From NCBI RefSeq assembly GCF_001697145.1, contig NZ_CP012719.1:1026501-1090500 (forward strand): a stretch of 64,000 nt of DNA. Direction: 5' to 3'. This DNA is from Streptococcus anginosus. GTDB taxonomy: Bacteria > Bacillota > Bacilli > Lactobacillales > Streptococcaceae. The position numbers and the translations under genes are program-made. Below are positions 1-8,439 of the stretch, piece by piece; position 1 is the stretch's first letter, and each line of letters opens with the position of its first letter. Under the pieces are notes generated by a model. That model searched no databases, was not told the origin of the DNA, and saw nothing but the letters and a program-made list of their open reading frames with translations.

Positions 1-482
1 AGGCTGAAAACATTCTTGCTGACAAAGCTGAAGTTTCTTATCTTGATTTCAAAGATGTTCCATTTTTCAACCAAGATATTGAAAGCCCAGCTCCTGCGGC
101 TGTTGCCAAAGCTCGTGAAGAAATTCTCGCTGCTGATGCTATCTGGCTCTTCTCACCAACCTATAACTGGGCAATTCCAGGAGTTGTTAAAAATCTCTTA
201 GATTGGCTATCACGTGCACTTGACCTTTCAGACCCATCAGGGCCTTCTGCTCTTAATGAAAAACTTGTAACAGTTTCCTCAGTAGCTAATGGAACTTCTC
301 CAGATGAAGTTTTCAAACATTATCGCAGCCTTCTTCCATTTATTCGCATGAAAGTTGTTGAACCATTTACTGGTGTTGCTGTAAACCCAGAAGCCTGGGG
401 AACTGGTCAACTGACAGTTTCCGAAGAAAAACAAGCTGAACTCGCAGCTCAAGCTGAAGCATTATTAGCTGCTATTGACTAA
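1..482 (+). CDS. NADPH-dependent FMN reductase family protein (5' end outside window)
   Basis: The open frame runs from base 3 to the TAA at 480-482, about 159 residues, with its N-terminus cut by the window edge. It reads as a flavodoxin-fold flavin reductase/quinone reductase that would use NAD(P)H to reduce FMN in the cytoplasm. The visible support is the family motif [10 protein letters not shown] (about residue 47 of the visible part) followed by LLDWLSR, which form the FMN-binding loop and next helix. A hairpin terminator follows directly. Substrate cannot be told; azoreductase-like and FMN-reductase members look alike here. Confidence 0.75.
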   Translation, partial: AENILADKAEVSYLDFKDVPFFNQDIESPAPAAVAKAREEILAADAIWLFSPTYNWAIPGVVKNLLDWLSRALDLSDPSGPSALNEKLVTVSSVANGTSPDEVFKHYRSLLPFIRMKVVEPFTGVAVNPEAWGTGQLTVSEEKQAELAAQAEALLAAID

Positions 483-490
483 AATAAGCA

Positions 491-526
491 AAAAATGGAA
501 TGACACTTTTACATCATTCCATTTTT
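491..526. terminator. Bidirectional intrinsic terminator
   Basis: Thirteen-base arms AAAAATGGAATGA (491-503) and TCATTCCATTTTT (514-526) flank a 10-base loop, with U-runs available on both strands. It sits between the convergent FMN reductase and yaaA genes and can serve both. Confidence 0.85.
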
Positions 527-529
527 ATT

Positions 530-1255
530 TTACTCCTTAACAAAGACATAGGTATTTATCGTAGACAAATCCTCTCGGAAAGCAAAGCCTGCAAATTGCA
601 ATTGTTTGATTTCTTCTTTGCTTCTTACTTGGCTTTCAATTAAAGCTGTTAAAAATTGACCACGAGCTTTTTTAGAAATAGTTGAGTGAACTTTCAAACT
701 TCCTTCTCTGTCTTCTAAAAATTTAAACCGAAGCATCTTATCGCGCACAGATTTGGAAAACACCGTCTCAAACTCACTTGATAACAGAGACAAAATCATT
801 TCCTCGTCTGAAATAGCTGCATCATAATCGTTGCGCCAATAATTTTTTAGGCTTTTGCCAGAAATAGTACATTTCACTGAAAAATCCAATCGATGAGGTG
901 AAATCAACGCCATAGCTGGCATAACACCATATAGACTAGAAGTGATGAACAAATGCTTGTCTACATACCTCGACTTTTTCTCCGTTAAATCACTTCTTTT
1001 GATGTTTCGATACATAAGACCATCAAATAAATGTAGTGCTGGGTAAGTCAAGGCTTGCCCATTTTTTAATTGTTGAAAATGAACATACTCCTCTTCTGCT
1101 CGTTCCAGGTCAATATAATAGAAATGCGCTAATTCTTCAATAGAATACTGTGACAGACTAGCTACAATTGTTTTTGTTTGCTCTGAAAGAAAACACTTGC
1201 CATGAGGTTTAAGGCTAAGATTCATTTCCTTTGCAGTTGGAATTAAAATTTTCAT
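530..1255 (-). CDS. yaaA: Peroxide stress protein YaaA (UPF0246)
   Basis: A 241-residue protein starting MKILIPTAKEM, full length for the YaaA/UPF0246 family. Family knowledge: E. coli YaaA limits free intracellular iron and protects DNA and proteins during hydrogen peroxide stress; the fold binds DNA. Visible family stretches include the N-terminal PTAKEMN and a C-terminal SKKARGQF segment. It is transcribed alone on the minus strand, convergent with the FMN reductase and divergent from the DUF1836 gene. Streptococci make their own peroxide, so a role in peroxide tolerance is plausible but inferred. Confidence 0.88.
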   Translation of the reverse strand: MKILIPTAKEMNLSLKPHGKCFLSEQTKTIVASLSQYSIEELAHFYYIDLERAEEEYVHFQQLKNGQALTYPALHLFDGLMYRNIKRSDLTEKKSRYVDKHLFITSSLYGVMPAMALISPHRLDFSVKCTISGKSLKNYWRNDYDAAISDEEMILSLLSSEFETVFSKSVRDKMLRFKFLEDREGSLKVHSTISKKARGQFLTALIESQVRSKEEIKQLQFAGFAFREDLSTINTYVFVKE

Positions 1256-1302
1256 AATCTTATTGTATCAAAAGTTATTTTGCAGAACAAATGATTTTTC
1301 TC

Positions 1303-1331
1303 TTGACATTAGACATTTGTTATCATATAAT
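1303..1331 (+). promoter_or_regulatory. Strong sigma-A promoter of DUF1836-hlyIII
   Basis: Consensus -35 TTGACA (1303-1308), a 17-base spacer and consensus -10 TATAAT (1326-1331), 38 bases before the proposed start. An inverted repeat ATCTAGT (1330-1336)/ACTAGAT (1344-1350) overlaps the -10 and the transcription start, which is where a repressor operator would lie. Confidence 0.8.
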
Positions 1332-1368
1332 CTAGTTATTAAGACTAGATAAGAAAGAGGTGGATATT

Positions 1369-1827
1369 TTGGAAATCACAAAATTCCCAACTTGGGAAGA
1401 ACTACCAGAGTTAGATCTTTATCTTGACCAGGTTCTCCTCTATGTGAATGGTGTCAACGAACAAGCATTTCATAGTACAGATAAGCCTTTAACAGCTGCT
1501 ATGGTCAATAATTATGTGAAACACGCCCACATTCCAAAGCCAATTAAGAAAAAATACAATCGTGTACAGATTGCTCGTCTGATTGTACTGACGACGTTAA
1601 AACCTGTCTTTCCAATACCAGATATTATCAAGACGATTCAACTTCTGGTAGACGGAAAAGATTCGGCCACTCTTTATAATGAATTCGTTAATTGCATGCA
1701 AGAAGAAAAAGCTGACACAGTCGCACCTGCTATTGAAGCAGCTTGCCAAACGGTGAAATTATTTCATCAAACAAAAAAATTAGCTCTAGCCTTAGAAAGA
1801 GGTAAAACAAATGAATCAAACGCTTAA
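1369..1827 (+). CDS. DUF1836 domain protein, putative DNA-binding regulator
   Basis: About 152 residues from a TTG start at 1369. A GTG at 1360 is in frame but lies inside the Shine-Dalgarno run AGAAAGAGGTGG, so TTG is preferred. The middle (PLTAAMVNNYVKHAHIP, then NRVQIARLIVLTTLK) looks like a MerR-type winged helix in which one helix selects DNA and the next packs on it, as expected for DUF1836. It overlaps the next gene by 17 bases, so the two are co-translated. The palindrome at its promoter suggests autoregulation (inference). No ligand or target is known to me. Confidence 0.75.
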   Translation: MEITKFPTWEELPELDLYLDQVLLYVNGVNEQAFHSTDKPLTAAMVNNYVKHAHIPKPIKKKYNRVQIARLIVLTTLKPVFPIPDIIKTIQLLVDGKDSATLYNEFVNCMQEEKADTVAPAIEAACQTVKLFHQTKKLALALERGKTNESNA

Positions 1828-2458
1828 ACTCAGCAAACAACTCAGCTTCGGGGAAGAAATTGCCAATGCTGTCACTCACGCTGTTGGGGCTGTGGTTATG
1901 TTAGTACTGCTTCCTATCTCAGCCATTTACAGCTATGAAGAACATGGTATGCTTGCAGCTGTCGGAGTTTCAATTTTTGTCATCAGTTTATTTCTGATGT
2001 TTCTTTCTTCAACGATTTACCATTCAATGAGCTATGGTTCTACGCATAAGTATATTCTACGGATCATCGATCATTCAATGATTTACATTGCTATTGCGGG
2101 AAGTTATACGCCAGTCGTACTATCTCTTATGAACAATTGGTTGGGTTATCTTATTATCACAATTCAATGGGGAACGACCATTTTTGGTATTTTGTATAAA
2201 ATATTTGCTAAAAAAGTTAATGAAAAATTTAGCTTGGCACTTTATCTTATTATGGGCTGGTTAGTGATTCTGATCATTCCGCAAATCATTGGTCAAACGG
2301 GACCTATTTTCTGGGGATTGATGTTAGCTGGAGGACTCTGTTATACTATTGGTGCAGGATTTTATGCTAAGAAAAAACCATATTTCCACATGATTTGGCA
2401 CCTCTTTATCCTAGCTGCTTCTGCACTTCAATATCTTGCTATTGTCTATTTTATGTAA
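1811..2458 (+). CDS. Hemolysin III / PAQR family membrane protein
   Basis: A 215-residue polytopic protein with about seven hydrophobic segments. It carries the family's metal-site residues: SSTIYHSM in the second segment, the DHSMIYIAIAGSYTP stretch, and the C-terminal HMIWH. Family knowledge: bacterial YqfA/HlyIII proteins are inner-membrane relatives of eukaryotic adiponectin receptors; the hemolysin label comes from one Bacillus protein and need not apply. Its start lies inside the DUF1836 gene, so it is the second gene of that operon. A strong terminator follows. Confidence 0.85.
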   Translation: MNQTLKLSKQLSFGEEIANAVTHAVGAVVMLVLLPISAIYSYEEHGMLAAVGVSIFVISLFLMFLSSTIYHSMSYGSTHKYILRIIDHSMIYIAIAGSYTPVVLSLMNNWLGYLIITIQWGTTIFGILYKIFAKKVNEKFSLALYLIMGWLVILIIPQIIGQTGPIFWGLMLAGGLCYTIGAGFYAKKKPYFHMIWHLFILAASALQYLAIVYFM

Positions 2459-2466
2459 AACATTTT

Positions 2467-2517
2467 AAAAACAATCATTCTCTAAGTCGCTCTTCTTAGC
2501 AGAATGATTGTTTTTTT
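2467..2517 (+). terminator. Terminator after hlyIII gene
   Basis: Arms AACAATCATTCT and AGAATGATTGTT with an inner CTAAG/CTTAG extension, followed by seven T residues. Confidence 0.85.
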
Positions 2518-2521
2518 ATCA

Positions 2522-2559
2522 AAAAAGCCAGGCTACTTTGAAAAGTAACTTGGCTTTTT
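2522..2559 (-). terminator. Terminator of the nucleoside operon
   Basis: AAAAAGCCA and TGGCTTTTT arms, with an inner ACTT/AAGT pairing, lie just beyond the stop of the last permease gene on the minus strand. Confidence 0.8.
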
Positions 2560-2567
2560 GCAATAGT

Positions 2568-3524
2568 TTATTTTGATTTAATATAATTGACACCGTCTGC
2601 TTTTGGTGCAACAGCTTTTCCGAAGAATGCTGCCAACACAACAATAGTCAATACATAAGGTGCAATTTGTAGGTACACAGCTGGTACATGTGATAGGAAT
2701 GGTAATTGACTTCCGATAACGGCCAAACTTTGAGATAGTCCAAAGAATAAACTTGAAAGCATAGCGCCAATTGGATTCCATTTACCAAAAATCATAGCAG
2801 CCAGTGAGATGAATCCTGGTCCGATAATGGTTGTAGCAGCGAAATTTACGGAAATAGATTGTGCATAAATCGCTCCACCAACACCGCCAAGAAAACCTGA
2901 AATCATCACACCGTAATAACGCATGAGATAAACATTGATACCGAGGGTGTCTGCCGCTTGTGGGTGTTCCCCTACGGAGCGCAAACGAAGCCCAAATTTC
3001 GTCTTAAACATAATGAACCATGCTAGGAAAGCAAATGCAACTGCAATATACCCCATTAAGCTGGTATGTTTAAAGAAGATATCTCCAATGACTGGAATAT
3101 CTGATAATAGAGGAAAATTAAATTTACCAAATGATACTTGAATATTATCTGTTTGCCCTTTATTATAGAAAGCTTTTACCAAGAAAATCGCTAACGCAGG
3201 TGCCATCAAATTGAGCACTGTACCACTGACAACGTGGTCCGCACGGAAATTGATAGTCGCTACAGCATGAATGAGTGAGAAAATTAGTCCCACAATACCA
3301 CCGACTAAAAGTGCTAACCAAGGAGTTAAACTTCCAAAGGTATTCACAAAAGTAAGGTTAAAGACAACTCCTGAGAAAGCTCCCATAACCATAATACCTT
3401 CAAGTCCGACATTGACAATCCCAGCATGCTCTGAGAAGGCACCACCGATACTAGTAAAGATTAAAGGTGCCGCATAAATCAGCATAGAGGAAACTAACAG
3501 ACTTAACATTGTTACAAAATTCAT
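2568..3524 (-). CDS. Nucleoside ABC transporter permease (NupQ-like)
   Basis: A 318-residue membrane protein with about eight to nine hydrophobic segments, of the BPD_transp_2 type. The family-typical stretch GAFSEHAGIVNVGLEGIM is near the N-terminus and a GLRLRSVGEHPQAADTLGI loop, the ATPase-contacting EAA-like loop, lies mid-protein. It pairs with the second permease one base upstream and the ATPase before that. Together with the BMP lipoprotein they form a guanosine/nucleoside importer like NupNOPQ of Bacillus or BmpABCD of lactococci. Substrate is inferred from the salvage genes in the same operon. Confidence 0.88.
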   Translation of the reverse strand: MNFVTMLSLLVSSMLIYAAPLIFTSIGGAFSEHAGIVNVGLEGIMVMGAFSGVVFNLTFVNTFGSLTPWLALLVGGIVGLIFSLIHAVATINFRADHVVSGTVLNLMAPALAIFLVKAFYNKGQTDNIQVSFGKFNFPLLSDIPVIGDIFFKHTSLMGYIAVAFAFLAWFIMFKTKFGLRLRSVGEHPQAADTLGINVYLMRYYGVMISGFLGGVGGAIYAQSISVNFAATTIIGPGFISLAAMIFGKWNPIGAMLSSLFFGLSQSLAVIGSQLPFLSHVPAVYLQIAPYVLTIVVLAAFFGKAVAPKADGVNYIKSK

Positions 3525-3525
3525 C

Positions 3526-4590
3526 TTATTTTCCTCCCTTTACTTTTGCTTGTTTTCTTGGTTCGATAAAGTGTTCAATGATGTAATGAATACTTACAAA
3601 GAAAATAATTGATGCTGTTACAATATTGACCAATTCCGCTGGAATCGTTGCGGTGTTCATACCTGGAGCTCCGACTTGAAGCACGGCAAATAAGAATGCT
3701 GCAAAGAGAATACCAATTGGTGAATTATTTGCCAGCAAGCTAACGGCCATACCATTAAAACCGACAGCTAGGGAACTTCCTTGTACATAGACATTTTGGA
3801 AAGTTCCAAGTCCTTCAACAACACCTCCGACACCGGCAAGAGCACCTGAGATAATCATTGAAAGGATAATTGTTCTTTTAGCAGACATCCCTGCATATTC
3901 ACTCGCATTTGGATTTAGCCCGACAGAACGGATTTCAAATCCAAGCGTTGTTTTTTTCAGCATAAACCAGATAAGGACAACTGCAATGACCGCAAAGAAG
4001 ATTCCGATATTCATCCGTGAATTGTTTGTCAACGCTCGTAGCCATTCTGTTTGATAGGTTGCATTAGCTCCAACTTTAACACTTGAGTCAATACTTTGCA
4101 TAACACTTTTTGGGAAACTATGAATCATTGCATTTCCAACATAAAGAACGATGTAGTTCATCATAATCGTAACGATAACTTCACTCGTTCCCAAATAAGC
4201 ACGAAGAATACCAGGAATAGCACCGATAATCCCACCAGCTACTGCTGCAATGACAACTGTAGCAAGAATCATAATTGGACGAGGAAGATTAGGAAATGAA
4301 AGTGCAAACCAGCCACTCAAAATCCAACCAGCTAAAGCTTGCCCTGGCAAGCCGACATTAAAGAATCCAGCCCGACTTGCTACTGCAAACCCAAGAGCAA
4401 TTAAAATAAGTGGACCCATTGCACGGAAAATTTCACCAATACTACGGATAGTACCAAAAGCAGCTTTGAACAGCTCTTCATAACCCCAGATAGCATCATA
4501 GCCAAAAATCCACATGATAATGGCACCGAGTAAAATTCCAAGAACAACGGAAATCAAAGGCACCGCAATTTGCTGTGTTTTCTTAGTCAT
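3526..4590 (-). CDS. Nucleoside ABC transporter permease (NupP-like)
   Basis: About 354 residues from the ATG at 4588-4590 (MTKKTQQ), chosen over an upstream in-frame codon because it overlaps the ATPase stop as ATGACTAA, a translational-coupling arrangement. The protein is highly hydrophobic. It has the paired loop GFEIRSVGLNPNASEYAGM that contacts the ATPase, and AGFFNVGLPGQ near the first third, both typical of this permease family. It forms the membrane channel with the adjacent permease. Confidence 0.88.
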   Translation of the reverse strand: MTKKTQQIAVPLISVVLGILLGAIIMWIFGYDAIWGYEELFKAAFGTIRSIGEIFRAMGPLILIALGFAVASRAGFFNVGLPGQALAGWILSGWFALSFPNLPRPIMILATVVIAAVAGGIIGAIPGILRAYLGTSEVIVTIMMNYIVLYVGNAMIHSFPKSVMQSIDSSVKVGANATYQTEWLRALTNNSRMNIGIFFAVIAVVLIWFMLKKTTLGFEIRSVGLNPNASEYAGMSAKRTIILSMIISGALAGVGGVVEGLGTFQNVYVQGSSLAVGFNGMAVSLLANNSPIGILFAAFLFAVLQVGAPGMNTATIPAELVNIVTASIIFFVSIHYIIEHFIEPRKQAKVKGGK

Positions 4591-6118
4591 TTGAATCTCC
4601 CTTCTTAATTTCACCACCAGCCATCAAGATACCCAACTCTTGTTTATTTGTTTCTGCTGGGGTAACAATACCTTGAATCTTACCATCATGGATAACAGCG
4701 ATACGGTCTGAAACATTCAGGATTTCATCTAATTCAAAGCTGACAACAAGTACTGCTTTACCCTTATCACGTTCTTCAATCAAACGTTTATGAATGTATT
4801 CAATCGCTCCGACATCTAATCCACGAGTTGGCTGACTAACGATTAAAAGGTCAGGATTGCGGTCTATTTCACGAGCAATAATGGCTTTTTGTTGATTTCC
4901 TCCTGAAAGAGCAGATGCTGGAACACTTTCACTTGCAGCCCGAACATCAAATTCATCCATTAACTTTCGTGCATAAGAAGTGATATTATTGTAATTCAAA
5001 ATTCCATTTTTGCTTAATGGCTCCTTGTAATAAGTTTGCAGAGCCATATTCTCAGACAACATCATATCTAAAACCAAGCCATCACGATGACGGTCTTCCG
5101 GCACATGACTAACTTGCATTTCGGTAATTTTCCGCGGAGATAAGCCAACGACTTCTTTCCCCTTAATGGTAATGCTACCTGATTTCACCTTCCGAAGACC
5201 TGTGATTGCTTGAACTAGCTCACTTTGTCCATTGCCATCAATCCCGGCAATCCCAACAATTTCACCAGCTCGTACATCCAAAGATAAATTTTTAACAGCA
5301 GGCACACCACGATTCTCATTCACAACCAAATCCTTAATAGATAGAACAACTTCTTTTGGATTTGAAGCTTCTTTTTCCGTTGTAAAGGATACCGAACGTC
5401 CCACCATCATTTCAGCAAGATCTTTATTCGTTGCGCCACCAATCTCAACGGTTTGAATACTCTTACCGCGACGGATGACAGTGACACGATCAGAAACAGC
5501 ACGGATTTCATCCAATTTGTGCGTAATCAAAATGATGGATTTTCCTTCCTTAACTAGATTTTTCATGATATGTTCTAGTTCTTCAATTTCTGAAGGAGTT
5601 AATACTGCTGTTGGTTCGTCAAAAATCAAGATATCTGCGCCACGATACAATGTTTTCAAGATTTCAACACGTTGTTGCGCACCTACTGAAATATCTTCAA
5701 CTTTTGCAGTCGGATCCACAGCTAAACCATATTTTTCGGATAGTTCCTTGATGTCTTTGATTGCCTTTCGAATATCTAAAACACCATTTTTGGTCGTTTC
5801 ACTACCCAAAATGATATTTTCAGCAACCGTAAAAGCCTCTACCAGCATGAAATGCTGGTGAACCATTCCAATTCCTAAAGATGCTGATTTCGATGGAGAA
5901 TCAATTGTCACTGATTTTCCATTCACAGTAATCTCACCACTTGTTGGCTCAAGCAAGCCAGCCAACATATTCATCAGAGTGGACTTGCCCGCTCCGTTTT
6001 CTCCTAAAAGTGCATGAATTTCACCGCGTCTTAGATTTAAGTTGATTTTATCATTTGCGACAAATTCACCAAAAATCTTGGTTATTTCGTGCATTTCAAT
6101 GACATTCTCATGTGCCAT
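4583..6118 (-). CDS. Nucleoside ABC transporter ATP-binding protein (NupO-like, two ABC domains)
   Basis: A 511-residue duplicated ABC ATPase. The first half has Walker A GENGAGKST (about residue 38), a variant signature SVGAQQR and Walker B ILIFDEPTAVL. The second half has a degenerate Walker A GIDGNGQSE but an intact signature SGGNQQK and LLIVSQPTRGLD. This asymmetry is normal for sugar/nucleoside-type ATPases (RbsA, NupO). It powers the two permeases encoded immediately downstream. It is separated from the upstream lipoprotein gene by about 136 bases that hold a terminator-like hairpin. Confidence 0.9.
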   Translation of the reverse strand: MAHENVIEMHEITKIFGEFVANDKINLNLRRGEIHALLGENGAGKSTLMNMLAGLLEPTSGEITVNGKSVTIDSPSKSASLGIGMVHQHFMLVEAFTVAENIILGSETTKNGVLDIRKAIKDIKELSEKYGLAVDPTAKVEDISVGAQQRVEILKTLYRGADILIFDEPTAVLTPSEIEELEHIMKNLVKEGKSIILITHKLDEIRAVSDRVTVIRRGKSIQTVEIGGATNKDLAEMMVGRSVSFTTEKEASNPKEVVLSIKDLVVNENRGVPAVKNLSLDVRAGEIVGIAGIDGNGQSELVQAITGLRKVKSGSITIKGKEVVGLSPRKITEMQVSHVPEDRHRDGLVLDMMLSENMALQTYYKEPLSKNGILNYNNITSYARKLMDEFDVRAASESVPASALSGGNQQKAIIAREIDRNPDLLIVSQPTRGLDVGAIEYIHKRLIEERDKGKAVLVVSFELDEILNVSDRIAVIHDGKIQGIVTPAETNKQELGILMAGGEIKKGDSND

Positions 6119-6212
6119 ATGATTGATTCCTTTCAGAAATTATTTTATTTCAGTAAAACTCACTAGAAGATTAGCCAGCTTTACTGAGACAAAAGCTGTC
6201 TCAATCTCAAAA

Positions 6213-6239
6213 AAGCGACCCACGAAGGTCGCTTCTTGA
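6213..6239 (-). terminator. Intra-operon terminator-like hairpin after the BMP gene
   Basis: AAGCGACC (6213-6220) and GGTCGCTT (6227-6234) form an 8-bp stem that, read on the minus strand, is followed by a T-rich run. It lies between the lipoprotein gene and the ATPase gene. It probably lets only part of the transcription through, giving more binding protein than transporter (inference). Confidence 0.7.
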
Positions 6240-6254
6240 GTATCAGGTTATTAT

Positions 6255-7310
6255 TTATTCTGTAGGAACTTTAATACTTCCGTCAAGGATTTTTGCTTTT
6301 GCATCTTCAACAGCTTTTTTAGCATCATCTGATAAGTTCTTAGTTGTCAAATCTACCCCACCGTCTTTCAGACCGTAAGTTGTAGTTTTTCCTCCTGGGA
6401 ATTTATCTTTTGCTGTTTTGTTAGCAATATCTTTTACAGTACCACCAACTTTTTTCAAGCTAGATGCCAAAACAAAGTTAGATTCTTTGCCGTCTTTAGA
6501 TTTGTATTTACCTTCATCGTTTTGGTCGCGGTCAACACCGATAACCCAAACTTTGTCAGATTCATTTCTAGTTTCGTTGATAGATTTTGCTTCGTTGAAT
6601 ACACCAGCACCAGTACCACCGGCTACTTGATAAACAACGTCTGCACCAGCTGCATATTGAGCTGCTGCAATTGTCTTCCCTTTAGAAGCATCTCCAAAGC
6701 TTTCAGCGTATTTCACATCAATCTTAATAGAAGGATCAACAGATTTCACACCTGCTTCAAAACCTTTTTCAAAACGAGTTAATACAGCACCTTTGATACC
6801 ACCAACAAAACCAATCATTTTTGTTTTAGTTGTTTTGGCTGCAGCCACACCAGCAAGGTAAGCAGCTTCGTTATCTGCAAAGAGTGCAGAAGCTACATTC
6901 TTTTGACCTTTAATTTCATCATCAATAATAACATAGTTAATATCAGAGTGATCCTTTGCAGCAGATTCTACTGCATTACGAAGAGCAAATCCAATACCAA
7001 ATACTAATTTGTAATTGCTAGAAGCAGCTTGCTCAAGGTTTGTAGCGTATTCAGATTCGTTTGTAGATTGGAAGTAAGTAAAGCCATGGTCTTTTGTCAA
7101 TCCATTTTCTTTACCCCAAGCTTGCAAACCTTCCCAAGCAGATTGGTTAAATGATTTATCATCTACACCACCTGTATCTGTAACAATTGCAGCTTTCAAA
7201 TCCGTCTTTGCATCTTTATTATCTGATTTAGATGCACGATTACCACATGCAGCAAGTCCAATTGCTGCGACAGCTACTAGACCAAGGCCTAGCCATTGTT
7301 TCTTGTTCAT
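6255..7310 (-). CDS. BMP family nucleoside-binding lipoprotein
   Basis: About 351 residues from the ATG at 7308-7310 (MNKKQWLG), preceded by the ribosome site AGGAGGTT; an upstream in-frame codon lacks one. The signal peptide ends in the lipobox LAAC (C about residue 22), so the mature protein is anchored outside the membrane by a lipid-modified cysteine. The PnrA/BMP fold is shown by IVTDTGGVDDKSFNQSAWEG and VYQVAGGTGAGVFNEA. Family members bind purine or pyrimidine nucleosides for the ABC importer. Regulated with the salvage operon. Confidence 0.9.
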   Translation of the reverse strand: MNKKQWLGLGLVAVAAIGLAACGNRASKSDNKDAKTDLKAAIVTDTGGVDDKSFNQSAWEGLQAWGKENGLTKDHGFTYFQSTNESEYATNLEQAASSNYKLVFGIGFALRNAVESAAKDHSDINYVIIDDEIKGQKNVASALFADNEAAYLAGVAAAKTTKTKMIGFVGGIKGAVLTRFEKGFEAGVKSVDPSIKIDVKYAESFGDASKGKTIAAAQYAAGADVVYQVAGGTGAGVFNEAKSINETRNESDKVWVIGVDRDQNDEGKYKSKDGKESNFVLASSLKKVGGTVKDIANKTAKDKFPGGKTTTYGLKDGGVDLTTKNLSDDAKKAVEDAKAKILDGSIKVPTE

Positions 7311-7382
7311 CTCTGAACCTCCTAAATAAGATGTGCAACAACGTTGCAAGATTAACTATGGTCAAATGACCTTTTTTACTAA

Positions 7383-7772
7383 CTAGTTTAAGTTAGTAAA
7401 AGAATATGGAAGTAATTCCTTGACCGTCATCACGACCGTCGATTTATCTTTGGCAACAAGCGTTACCTTTAAATCCTTAGAAAAAAATTCTGCCATTACT
7501 TGTCGACAAGCTCCACATGGAGAAACAGGCTGTTCGGTTTCACCGTAGACGATTAACTCCTCAAAGTCTGTGACACCTTCAGAAACCGCTTTAAAAATAG
7601 CTGTGCGTTCCCCGCAATTTGTCAAACCAAAACTAGCATTTTCAATGTTCACACCTGTAAAAATCTGACCATTTTTTGCTACTAGTACAGCACCGATTGG
7701 AAAATGAGAATAAGGAACGTAGGCCTTTTTACTTGTCTCAATAGCTAGATCAATCAACTCAGTAGTCGCCAC
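7383..7772 (-). CDS. cdd: Cytidine deaminase
   Basis: A 129-residue homotetrameric-type cytidine deaminase that converts cytidine or deoxycytidine to uridine or deoxyuridine plus ammonia. Zinc and catalytic motifs are visible: NCGERTA (zinc cysteine and catalytic glutamate) and PCGACRQ (two zinc cysteines). Its start overlaps the end of deoC by 14 bases. It feeds uridine/deoxyuridine to the phosphorylase encoded two genes upstream. Confidence 0.95.
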   Translation of the reverse strand: MATTELIDLAIETSKKAYVPYSHFPIGAVLVAKNGQIFTGVNIENASFGLTNCGERTAIFKAVSEGVTDFEELIVYGETEQPVSPCGACRQVMAEFFSKDLKVTLVAKDKSTVVMTVKELLPYSFTNLN

Positions 7773-8421
7773 TAGCTTTTTCTCCTTTCATAATGGCTAC
7801 ACCAGAAGAAGCTCCAATACGCGTTGCGCCTGCTTCAATAAATGCGACTGCATCTTCGTATGAGCGAGCGCCTCCTGAAGCTTTGACCCCCATATCCGGA
7901 CCAACTACTTTTCTCATCAACGCCACATCATGAACAGTAGCGCCTCCAGTTGAAAATCCAGTTGAAGTTTTTACAAAGTCTGCACCAGCTTTTTGGGCTA
8001 ACTGACACGCTACAACTTTTTCTTCATCAGTTAACAAACAAGTTTCGATAATTACTTTTACAAGTGTGTCACCGCTTGCTTCCACAACAGCAGCAATATC
8101 TTCTTCTACCAACACCAGATTTTGAGATTTCAAAGCACCAATGTTGATCACCATATCCACTTCGTCTGCTCCGTTCTTAATGGCATCTTTTGCCTCAAAA
8201 GCTTTTACAGCAGGTGTATTTGCACCCAAAGGGAAACCAATAACCGTACAAACCTTAACATCTGTATCTCGTAATCCTTCTGTTGCAAAACTGACCCATG
8301 TTGGATTAACACAAACACTTGCAAAATCATATTCTCTTGCTTCTTCAATCAATTTTTCAATTTGCTCTTGTTGAGCATCTGGTTTCAAAAGCGTATGATC
8401 GATGTATTTATTTAACTTCAT
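7759..8421 (-). CDS. deoC: Deoxyribose-phosphate aldolase
   Basis: A 220-residue class I aldolase that splits 2-deoxyribose-5-phosphate into acetaldehyde and glyceraldehyde-3-phosphate. The Schiff-base lysine sits in the motif DFVKTSTGF, and the phosphate-site stretch [12 protein letters not shown] is present near the C-terminus. Length is normal for the family. It lies between pdp and cdd and completes the catabolic arm of this operon. Confidence 0.95.
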   Translation of the reverse strand: MKLNKYIDHTLLKPDAQQEQIEKLIEEAREYDFASVCVNPTWVSFATEGLRDTDVKVCTVIGFPLGANTPAVKAFEAKDAIKNGADEVDMVINIGALKSQNLVLVEEDIAAVVEASGDTLVKVIIETCLLTDEEKVVACQLAQKAGADFVKTSTGFSTGGATVHDVALMRKVVGPDMGVKASGGARSYEDAVAFIEAGATRIGASSGVAIMKGEKASGDY

Positions 8422-8439
8422 TTTCGGTTCTCCTGTAAG

